Shown: positions 11,329-19,976 of the stretch, one piece after another
Numbering within the stretch: position 1 is the stretch's first letter
Layout: every line of letters begins with the position of its first letter
Assembly (NCBI RefSeq): GCF_033958435.1
Contig: NC_134138.1
Location: 178,110,798 to 178,174,797, forward strand
DNA from: Carettochelys insculpta
Lineage: Eukaryota; Chordata; Testudines; Carettochelyidae
Length of the DNA: 64,000 bases
Direction of reading: 5' to 3'
Translations under genes and position numbers: made by a program
The notes under the pieces: generated by a model
The model's input: only the letters and a program-made list of their open reading frames with translations
The model's database searches: none
What the model was told of the DNA's origin: nothing

Positions 11329-12404
11329 CGGCGGGGAGGAGAGTTTAAGTGGCTGGGAAACAACACCCTCTCAAGGGTGCTTGCATAGCCTTTTGCAGTG
11401 TGCTTTGCCATGGCCTCATTCACCTTTGACAATTGCTGCTGCTGCAGGTCAAGCATTCTGCCATTAAAGTTTACTTGACTCTGACAGCTGTACTGTGACA
11501 CCACTGAGCAGTGTCCTTTGCCAAGTTCCTCTGCTCTGCCTGAGTGTCTTGCATGTGCTGCAGGATCAGATCTTGTTTGCATTTCCTGTGTCTCCTGGTT
11601 TTCTGTGCAACACTGGTCACTGGGTCTGGAAAATGAAGGTCAAAATTGAGACACAATTGACATAATGTGCTTTGAAGCATAATGAATGGATCTTGCTGTG
11701 TACTACCACTGAAAGTATACATTTGAAAGACACATGGGTTATTAAGGGTGGGACAGTAAAGGTGCATTTCACAGTACCTTATTTGCCATCACTTATCCAG
11801 GATGTTGCTTTGTGGACTGGTAAGTGATAAACAATTGTCCTCTTTTGGCGGGAATGGGAAAGTCTGAAAAGCAGGGGCAGCCACCAAGTGTCCTGGCTGG
11901 GTGTCCTGTGGCAGTGACAAATGGACAGCTGCATGTGGGGCTTCCATGCACAATATAAATAATGAAAAGAAAACAAAAATATCCAAAGAAAGGCTGGATG
12001 TAAAGGGACAGGGGAGAGGAAAATCACAGCAGAGGAATCCCCTTGCTTGGCACAGTGGGATTCCTGAGAACTGAAAACAAATGGTGCCTGGTAAGGGATA
12101 TGGGAGGGGAAACACCCAGCAGAACCTAGCAGCTGTGTGGCACCTGGGAGTCCTGCAAAATCAACAGAAATGCTGGAGAAATGGAAATGTCCCTCAGAGC
12201 CTGGCAGCAGCATGGCACGGGGGGTGGTGTCATGAAAAATGAAAATAAATATTTGTTGGAAAGGGACAGGTGGGGGTGGGGAGGAGCCTAGAACTTGCAA
12301 ACCACGCTGTGGGGTGGGGAATGGAATGCCTGCTGGCTGCTGCAGGCTGGTGTAAAGGGGCAGAAAGCATGTTAAAAAAACAAACAAACCAGATGTGAAT
12401 TCCC

Positions 12405-12720
12405 ATGCTGCCTCAGGTGGCGAAAGACGACATCACCCTCCTAAAACTAACAGATATGGAGAAAGAACGTCTACTCCTGCTGTGTGACCAAAAGCCTGGA
12501 AAATTTGCTAAAATGGTGTGCAGTGCCCTGACACCAGATCATTATCTGGTTGCCTGGAGCGGCAAGGTGTGCTACTGTGGAAGCTGCAACAAGTCAGGCC
12601 TGCCCAAGAATCTTATGAAAAAAAATACAAGAGTGCCTGGATGAGATCTCCGAAAAGGAGAAGCACTCCATCCCCAGAAACATTAACACACTGTTCTGTG
12701 GAGCAGAGAAGCACAGCTAG
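12405..12720 (+). pseudogene. Third ORF of Harbinger element 1, possible BEN-like domain, one frameshift
   Basis: Starting at ATG 12405, a 105-codon reading (LTDMEKERLLLLCDQK, KFAKMVCSALTPDHYL, SGLPKNLMKKIQECLDEI) ends at TAG 12718-12720, if one base is removed from an 8-A run at about 12616-12623; uncorrected, the frame stops at 12644. The composition is protein-like, with an amphipathic helix, a Cys-rich CYCGSC patch and a C-terminal helix. The layout (K(F/L)...L(F/T)...L...G...LP..L...I) recalls BEN domains, but the similarity is weak and judged by eye. It lies antisense to the Myb-like intron. I see no counterpart in elements 2 or 3. It could instead be an exon captured from the host. Confidence 0.4.
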
Positions 12721-13859
12721 GAAACCTGTACCTGTGCAAAACCCTACAGCTATACCCACCCCCAAACTGATTCTAGCATGCAGAATAGAGACTCACCTAA
12801 ACCACTTGATCCAGAGGGCTCAGAGACTGGTGTGGAGGTAACTGGCATGAAAGGGACTGACATGGAGGGTCACGGTGTGGAGGGGACCACCATGGAGGGT
12901 ACTGGTTCCAGGTCGATGGTGAAGAGCTCCAGGCTGCCCAGAACAACTTCCTCTGTCCCCTGCTCATTGGTCCTTTCCTCCTCTTCATTGCTCTCTTCCT
13001 CTGGGCCATGCTGCTTCGCTGTTCTCACCCTGGAATCCATACCAGGGCCTCCACAATTATCATAATTCAGTCCAGACTCCATAAGCATGTGGAGATGTTG
13101 ATAATAGCGTCAGGTCCGTGGAGCCATCCCTGACCGCTGGTTGGCTTTCTGGACTTTTTGATAGGCCTGATGGAGTACTTTAACCTTCACCCAGCACTGC
13201 ACAGAGTCCCAGGAGTAGCCTTGGACTGCCAGCTCATGCACCATCTGATCATAGACTGCCATGTTTCTCTTGGCCACCCGAAGTCTCTTCACCACTGATT
13301 GGTTTCCCCAAATGGCAATGAGATCCAGAATCTCCTGGTGGGTCCAAGCTGGGGCTCTCCTGCAAGCCTGAGAAGTGCTAGCCAGATCACTACCCTGAGT
13401 GCTCATGATTGCAGTGCAAGGCTACCGATAATTGCTACCGATGTGGTACGATGCGATGGGCAAAGGGATTTTTTTCATAACGAATGCCCTTTTTATTTGC
13501 AGGTTTGGGCTGCTAAATTCTAATTCAAATTTTAATTCAAATTCAATCCAAACTTTGCAGGCTTAGTTTGATCTTCTTCCTGAACACCAGACAGCAAGGT
13601 CACCATGTAGCTTTGTGGGATACCTAATGGGACACTTCTGGAGGCTAACAAATTCGAATTAAGGACATGGTGCTTCCACACTAGCCTTTATACGAGATTC
13701 TGAATTCAAGATAGACACTATATCCCTCCTAGAATGTTGATATTCTGTAATCAGCATTATGGCTCAATAGATTGCGTTAACAATATTACATATGAAGACG
13801 GTCATGTTTTAATATCGAGTTAAAGCCTTGAAATTCAAATTTATCTTGAAGATGCGGCC

Positions 13860-14395
13860 TTAGGGTCTCACTCTTATTCAAAGAGCCAGACACTGAAAAT
13901 TGTTAAAGAAATTATAATAATCAATAAAAAGGATTTTTAAATGGGGCTGAAATTTGATTAAAATTAACTGACTCTCAGAGATGTTGTAGCCATGTTCATG
14001 CATTGTTGAGATTTACTGGATTACTTTATGTAACTACATTATTTCAGTTTCTGATTAGCAGTCACATCGTCTAGAAAGTATAGTTCTAGAGTTCCTGTCA
14101 ATCAGATGTTGGTCCTATAGTGGTCCTATCACCACTATAGATGAGCAATATTCACAAAGGTTTACCTGGAATGTTTTATTGCATACGCTGATATTAGGAA
14201 AAACCAGACCACAAACTCTGCTATAGGATTTATAATTTCCACATATCCATATGGCACTGGCAGATACCTATACAAAGATGAGGTGTTCTGAAGCAATATT
14301 TCATTTCTATCTCCATTAGTTTGTATTTCTTTATAGTACACAGCCAGATTGACACTGAAATCAACATATGCTTATACACAGGGCTCACAGGGCTT
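13860..14395. other. Intronic, nothing recognised
   Basis: AT-rich DNA between Harbinger element 1 and a short tandem repeat. No coding or repeat signal identified. Confidence 0.5.
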
Positions 14396-14640
14396 TTATT
14401 TTATTTTATTTTTTTGGGGTGGAATGCACTGGAACGGAGTTCTGGCACCTTTTTACCATTAGAACATGAGAAAAAATTTCACTGCCAGTTCTACAGCATT
14501 CTACAGCAATGGGGAAATTGGGACAGGAGCCCCTGCCAGTCCTGCAGCAGTGGGGAAATCGGGGCAGGAAACCCACACCTCCCCACAGCAGTGCAGGACC
14601 ACAGCATTAACATTGAATACCCTAACCCTTATGAGGAATC
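14396..14640. repeat. Short tandem repeat with 'CTGCAGCAGTGGGGAAAT' units
   Basis: A T-rich run is followed by three diverged copies of a 40-50 bp unit (CAGCAATGGGGAAATTGGG, CAGCAGTGGGGAAATCGGG, CAGCAGTGCAGGACC). The unit resembles those in the minisatellite-bearing hAT-like elements at 4150 and 5545. Confidence 0.45.
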
Positions 14641-14980
14641 ATCAGACTTGAGTACCAGATTTTTTTTTTCTAGAAGAAAAGCACTGGGTATACGTAATCT
14701 ATAACAACATATTGGATATTAGTTTTAAAAAATATTTTTAGTACCACATCCTTGCTATCTAATAGTAATTCATATTATAATCCATTGCAAGGCCAGGAGC
14801 ATTTACCAACACTCCCAGGCTGCCAAGACAAATTAGCCCTGAGTAATAACTCCTGTTCACAGTCCTGTGCTAATATCCTAATGTACAACTGTACCATCTG
14901 GATTATAACAACACAGTTTATTAATGAGAAGTAAAGGAGGTATATGAGAATCTGAGCTGTCACTCATACAGTACATTTAT

Positions 14981-16024
14981 AGAATCATAGAATCATAGAA
15001 GAGTAGGACTGGAAGGGACCTCGAGAGGCCATCGAGTCCAGCCCCCTGCCCTCATGGCAGGACCAAGCACTTTCTAGACCATCCCTGAAAGCCATCTATC
15101 TAACCTCATCTTAAATATCTCCAGTGATGGAGATTCTACCACATCCCTTGGCAATTCATTCCAGTGTTTGATCACCCTGAAAGTTAGGAACTTTCTCCTA
15201 ATGTCCAACCTGAACCTCCCCTGCTGCAATTTAAGTCCATTTCCTCTTGTTCTATCCTCAGAGGCACGGAAGAACAAGTTCCCTCCCTCTGCCTTATGAT
15301 ACCCTTTTAGATACCTGAAAACTGCTATCATGTCCCCCCTCAATCTTCTCTTTTCCAAACTCAACAAACCCAATTCTTTCAGCCTTTCTTCATAGGTCAT
15401 GTTCTCTAGACCTTTGATCATTCTCGTTGCTCTCCTCTGGACCCTCTCCAATTTCTCCACATCCTTCCTGAACTGCGGTGCCCAGAACTGGACACAATAC
15501 TCCAGCTGAGGCCTAACCAGTGCAGAGTAGAGCGGAAGAATGACTTCTCGTGTTTTGTTCACAACACACCTGTTAATGCATCCTAGAATCATGTTTGCTT
15601 TTTTTGCAACAGCATCACACTGTTGACTCATATTTAGCTTGTGGTCCACTATAACCCCCAGATCCCTTTCTGCTGTACTCATTCCTAGGCAGTCCTTTCC
15701 CATTCTGTATGTGTGACACTGATTGTTTCTTCCTAAGTGGAGCACTTTGCATTTGTCCTTATTAAACTTCATCCTGTTTACCTCAGCCCATTTCTCCAGT
15801 TTATCCAGATCCTTTTGAATTATGACCCTATCCTCCAAAGAAGTTGCAATCCCTCCCAGCTTGGTATCATCTGCAAACTTAATAAGTGTACTTTCTATGT
15901 CAATATCTAAATCGTTAATGAAGATATTGAACAGAACCAGTCCTAAAACAGACCCCTGCGTAACCCCACTAGTTATACTTTTCCAGCAGGACTGAAAACC
16001 ATTAATAATTATCACTGACAACAA
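14981..16024 (-). mobile_element. CR1 LINE, 5'-truncated, 3' end intact
   Basis: Minus-strand CR1 ending in the characteristic tail (TTCTATGATTCTATGATTCT on minus, at 14981-15000) after a short 3' UTR containing the CR1 'GGTCCTGCCATGAGGGCAGG' block. The insertion is cut at about 16024 within the reverse-transcriptase region, as is usual for target-primed retrotransposition. The coding part has no stop. Confidence 0.93.
15074..16024 (-). CDS. CR1 reverse transcriptase, C-terminal 316 codons, uninterrupted
   Basis: Carboxy half of CR1 ORF2. GVTQGSVLGLVLFNIFINDL (residues about 20-39) is the palm motif before the catalytic FADDTKLG at residues 50-57. The thumb and C-terminal region follow (LERDLGVIVDHKL-like stretch; YCVQFWAPQF; RLRGDMIAVFRYLKG; FFRASEDRTRGN; HWNELPRDVVESPSLEIFK). 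It ends WLSGMV and stop at 15074-15076. The ATG at 16024 is only where the truncation falls, not a real start; complete CR1 ORF2 is about 900-1000 residues. One oddity is Leu where the family usually has Pro in GSVLGP. The open frame across 950 bp suggests a young insertion. No promoter is expected to be present. Confidence 0.9.
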   Translation of the reverse strand: MLSVIIINGFQSCWKSITSGVTQGSVLGLVLFNIFINDLDIDIESTLIKFADDTKLGGIATSLEDRVIIQKDLDKLEKWAEVNRMKFNKDKCKVLHLGRNNQCHTYRMGKDCLGMSTAERDLGVIVDHKLNMSQQCDAVAKKANMILGCINRCVVNKTREVILPLYSALVRPQLEYCVQFWAPQFRKDVEKLERVQRRATRMIKGLENMTYEERLKELGLLSLEKRRLRGDMIAVFRYLKGYHKAEGGNLFFRASEDRTRGNGLKLQQGRFRLDIRRKFLTFRVIKHWNELPRDVVESPSLEIFKMRLDRWLSGMV

Positions 16025-16191
16025 CGTGACTTACATTGCAAGTGTGTCAATAGATGAAGCTGCTGTTCAGGGAAGAAAATTTCCTGTCTATAATATTTTA
16101 AATCTGATTACTTGAACTGTTATTTTAGCACATTTCCTCCACTACATCAACAAGCACCTCTTTTCTGCATTCTTAGCCTTATTAGAGGTAG

Positions 16192-16193
<2 letters not shown>

Positions 16194-16225
<32 letters not shown>
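16194..16225. repeat. (GT)16 microsatellite
   Basis: Uninterrupted GT dinucleotide run of about 32 bp. Confidence 0.95.
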
Positions 16226-16227
<2 letters not shown>

Positions 16228-16284
16228 TCTATTATACGTACACATACACCACAGTATCCCTAGCATGAAAGTTAAGGTTTCTTA

Positions 16285-16579
16285 GGGTATGTCTTCACTA
16301 AACGGAAGATTGATCTAATCACAGTTAATCCTCCGGGGTTCGATTTCGTACGCCTAGTAGGGATTCATGAAATTGAACTATGTGGGGTCAACAGTCAACC
16401 CCTGAACTCTTCACTATTGTGAGGAGTAAGTGAGGTTGATGGGATCCTTTCTCAAGCTGACCTCCCTTTTTGAGGCCTATTAGGTAAGTCGATTGTAGAT
16501 AAGTTGATTCTAGCTACGCAGTTGCTGTAGGTAAACTGTGTATATGCAACTGACTTTAAAGTCTGGTGTTGACCTGGCC
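16285..16579. mobile_element. Harbinger-type MITE (295 bp)
   Basis: The left end GGGTATGTCTTCACT and inverted right end GGCCAGGTCAACACC are related. Flanks TTA (16282-16284) and TCA (16580-16582) differ by one base. The interior contains TCGATT and AAGTCGATTGTAG words. No coding capacity. Confidence 0.65.
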
Positions 16580-17259
16580 TCAGTGTTGGAGTTTCACCAC
16601 AAAAGGGAACTTGAAAAACAGTAAAATGCAAGTCAGAGGAAATAGGAAGAATATCTACTAAAAAGCTGGCAGGTTTTTTTTGTCAATTTCAATTGTAATA
16701 TCCCAATGAGTGGGCTTTTGCAGTTCTATTTTTGTGCTCTCAGAAATAAGGAATTTAAAATGAAGTGGGCATCTATAAAAAGTATGAAGTTTTTAGAACT
16801 TGGGACTTCAATAAAAATTGCTTTCAGGTTGATTGACAAACAAAAATTCAGAACATTCCTCATCTTCTGTCTTATAGCCCTTATTTAAAAATGGACTCTT
16901 CCTTACAATACAATCCGGCTAACAATAAAAAAAAGCCACTTTGAGATATTTTCAACCAAACGTCTGAAATCTACAGCAAGAATAATTCATTTTGGCAGCT
17001 AATGTTTTTGCCCAACAGGGGTCCTCACTCAAGTGTGGCCAGGAAAACAATTTCCATGTTGATGAAGATTGAAGCCTAGATGTGCTAAACAAGTGAAAAA
17101 CAAAACAGAACAGGAAGACATCAACATCACAGCCATACAGGCATCTATCCTTTCAAGAGAAACAAAAGTACAAAATACAGAATAGCCATAGTACTTGGAT
17201 CTTCTAAAAATATTCACACTTAACTGTGTTCTATCTGACAGAATGTTTGAATAGAACAA

Positions 17260-17569
17260 CAGGTTGAGCCTTTCTAGTCCAGCATTCCCAGGACCTGACT
17301 GGTGCCAAACCAGAGAATTTATTTGCCCATAGGAAGTCACTATTATCTAGCAGCATTACTAACACTTCCACTGCTCACTGGGGTCTTATAAGATATTTAC
17401 TGATAAATTAGAGCTACATAACAGCACAGAACACTGAGAGCCAGGACAGATGCTTTTAATCAAATTTTCTGGGTCCACAGGAAACTTGGTCACACCCATG
17501 ATAAGACACTAACTAAAATCAGGATGGATTGCCAGATTAGAGAGTGATGGGCTACAGAGGCTCAACCTG
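17260..17569. mobile_element. hAT-like MITE with CAGGTTGAGCCT ends
   Basis: The left end CAGGTTGAGCCTTTCTAGTC pairs with the inverted right end CAGGTTGAGCCTCTGTAGCC. An inner block reads GGTGCCAAACCAGAGAATT. Octamer flanks do not match clearly, so the 8-bp duplication expected for hAT is not confirmed. Confidence 0.65.
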
Positions 17570-17576
17570 TACTTGT

Positions 17577-18213
17577 AACCCCTGTGGCACGGCCAGGCTG
17601 AAGGGCCCCTCAGAGGAAGCCCAGACAAGCAGAAGCATCTGCAGGGCAATCACAGGCAGCTGGGTGGGAGATGGCTCAGCCTAATTAAAGCCAGCTGGCT
17701 CCAATGACTGGGCCAATAAGAGGCCTTTAAAACCCTTCACAGCGAGTGAGCGAGCGACACACACACACACGCACACGCACACGCACGTGCGCGCGCGCAC
17801 GAAGACAGGAGCAGAGAGAGAACAGGTTTGAGAGGAGCAGAGGAGAGCAGCAGGAACACCGGAGATCTCAGAGGGAGAGCAGGAGCTTCTACAAGATCAA
17901 GAGTGAAGGCCCATGACTGCTATGGCCTGGAGAAGGTACCGGGGAAATCGTCTGGGGAAGTGGCCCAGGGAGGAGAGCTGCTGTGCCAAGAGCTAAGGGA
18001 GTCAGCTCCTCCCACTGACAGCTGCACAGGGTCCCTGGGCTGGAACCCGGCACAAGCGGGTGGGGGCTGAGTTCCCCCCAGACCACCCCTTGCCCCAGTG
18101 AGGACAACAGGGCCCTTAAGGACTCCTGATGGACTGACCAGAGGATAGATGCCCAGGAGTAGGACTGACTTTGTCACAACCCTTATTTTCAGATATTTGT
18201 AACAGAGCCTTAA
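17577..18213 (+). repeat. LTR-like interspersed repeat with (CA)n
   Basis: GC-rich block with CTAATTAAAGCCAGCTGGC, CCAATAAGAGGCC and TTTAAAACCC, a plausible weak TATA region, then a CA/CG dinucleotide run at 17756-17800. It shares 'GTCCCTGGGCTGG' and a 'GGCCTNGNNAAGGTAC' block with the repeat at 54655-55135, so the two belong to one family. I see no clean target duplication and cannot decide between LTR and another class. Confidence 0.45.
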
Positions 18214-19067
18214 AAATCCATAAGATCTGAAGGTTGGCATGTCACTTCTCAGTCAGCCCTGAAATACATTTCTTTTTGTATTCCAGTGATTAATTTTTTT
18301 ATCCTGTTTAAAGCACAATTCAACAGGCGCTGGAAATCACAAACTGATGAGGTACATGTGTAATCTACATCATGTTTGAATTGGCAATGTCTATTGCTGA
18401 AAAAAGCAGCAGAATGTAATCAGTTTTCTCTGTTTGCAGATGGGTTCTGAGTACTTCATAGTTGTAATACTATTTGGGACAGGAGGATCTTTAAAAACAG
18501 TCTGGTACGCATGAAAACTTGCATAGAATTTTACAAAACTTCATTTGATTTCCTTTCTCCCAATGTTTTTCTATTACTGGATTATTTTTCTTTCCTCTAC
18601 TGTACAATAAAAAGACCCAATTCTGATTCCACAATCGTTTCATCCCAGTGTAATTTCCACTGATTCCAGAGAGTTGTTATTTATTTACACTAGTAAATGA
18701 GATCACTGTCAATGGATAAACCAAGGTGTAGATGCACCAGTAGGGGACAAAAATCAACCTTCCTAACCCAAAGTCTCAGCTACAGGTCTCCTCACATCCT
18801 TCTCTTCAGGGGTTAGGCTTATTCTCAAACACAGCATACTCAAAAACCAAAAAACATCAGCTCTGATTACAATGTATTAGACCACCATGGCCTTTTCAGC
18901 TCAGTCACGCAGGAAGATGGAGCACATCCCTCTTCCCTGTGATAGTTTCTTTGACACTGGCTTCCTGCAATACAATAGAATCCAGTTAAGACATAAGACA
19001 GGAAGGAACCCAGTAACCTTTATGCCAGAGTGTCTTTACAGCTGGTCATCTAGTCCACTAAGCACAC
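18214..19067. other. Intronic, little recognised
   Basis: AT-rich. 18610-18720 (CAGTGTAATTTCCACTG, TTACACTAGTAAATGAGATC) weakly resembles the palindromic repeat near 55275. Otherwise nothing seen. Confidence 0.4.
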
Positions 19068-19070
19068 ATG

Positions 19071-19285
19071 AGCTGTGTCTACATGTGCATTCCTTATTCG
19101 AAAGAGGAATACAAATGAGGGAAACTGGAAATGCAAATGTGGTGCTGATTTACATATCTCACACTCCATTTGTGTAATCTCTTTTCAGAAGATATTCTTT
19201 TGAAAGAAAAAAAGCAGGGTAGATGTGCCTCTTTCGAAAATAAAACCCACCTTTGAAAGAAACCTTATTCCGAAAAAATATAGTT
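19071..19285 (+). mobile_element. Half of a TTCGAA-bearing Harbinger MITE
   Basis: Begins AGCTGTGTCTACATGTGCATTCC, then a TTATTCGAAAGAGGAATAC hairpin and AAATGAGG/TTTACATATC words in the same order as the complete MITE at 27308-27695. The matching right half is absent and the sequence becomes unrelated after about 19285. Truncated copy. Confidence 0.6.
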
Positions 19286-19976
19286 CCTAGCCAAAGGGAG
19301 CTGCCGGGGCAACGCTCAGGGCAGGATCAGTGTATGCAGACTCCCTGATGCCCTGGTACCTAGTGGCTGCAGGCAGTCAGGACATGCTTTTCGGGGATGC
19401 AGGCAGTCAAATCAAGCCCTGATACACTATGGACCAGACTTTTAATGAATGTCGACTGGAGCCAGTCCCTATGTGGGCAAACTAATATGCTAATAAGGAA
19501 AATGAGACTGTCTAAAAGTCCAAAAAGCATCCATTTATTCCCTGCCACACTTTATTTTTTTCTCAGAATATCTACTGCACTTTGAAATTCTGTTAAGCTA
19601 CGTATACACTAGAGCGCTCTTTGGAAAGGGCAACTTTTGAAAAAGAGTGATTGAAAGATGCCCTTTGAAGGGAAGAGTCTACACACGGGCCAGGGTTGGT
19701 GCCATTGATGAATGTCATCAAAAAGGCCACATGCCACGTCAAAAGGGGCCATCCAGGATGTCAAAAGAGAGCTTTCACACAGACACACACACGCACCCTC
19801 TTTCGAAAGAACGGGGCAGGAAATGCTGCGGATGGCGTCGTGGGGCAGCCAAGCCCTTCTGGGGCTGCAGCAAGCTGCTCCTTTAAAGGGCCCCTCCACA
19901 TCACCCTTGGCCTGCACAGCACTAGGCCTGTGGAGCTGTTACAAACCCCACAGACACAGTGCCCGCAGGAACAGAC

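Larger units (their letters stand above)
11310..13406 (-). pseudogene. Harbinger Myb/SANT-like DNA-binding protein, nonsense-mutated
   Basis: The second Harbinger protein, which in this superfamily binds the transposase and element DNA. Exon 1 begins at 13406 (MSTQGSDLAS...) and carries the trihelix/Myb domain: APAWTHQEILDLIAIWG, RLRVAKRNMAVYDQM, GYSWDSVQCWVKVKVLHQAY. At 13110-13112 an in-frame TGA follows GMAPRT. The same frame continues directly with RYYQHLHMLMESGL and an acidic stretch to 12870, and relatives have Cys at that position, so this looks like a single Cys-to-stop change. A last exon, with acceptor TTTTCCAG before 11625, codes a basic/coiled-coil tail (RRHRKCKQDLILQHMQ, LDLQQQQLSKVNEAM) with one frameshift. 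Convergent with the transposase. Confidence 0.8.
9395..13859 (+). mobile_element. Large PIF/Harbinger element 1 (transposase + Myb-like + third ORF)
   Basis: The left end GGCTGTATCTACACTATG and the right end, read inverted, GGCCGCATCTTCAAGATAAA form a degenerate inverted repeat followed by AT-rich subterminal DNA. Flanking trinucleotides ACA and TTA do not match, so the outer borders are less sure than for element 2. Inside, a DDE transposase on plus (9728-11011) and a Myb/SANT-like gene on minus (13406-11310) converge, with facing polyadenylation signals at 11049 and 11323. A further plus-strand ORF lies at 12405-12720, antisense to the Myb-like intron. All the genes carry lesions. Confidence 0.8.

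Noticed and set aside
11779..12387. 202-codon minus-strand ORF within Harbinger element 1
   Set aside because: Sits in the Myb-like intron, is Phe/Pro-rich without motif or homology pattern, and overlaps no conserved segment of relatives.
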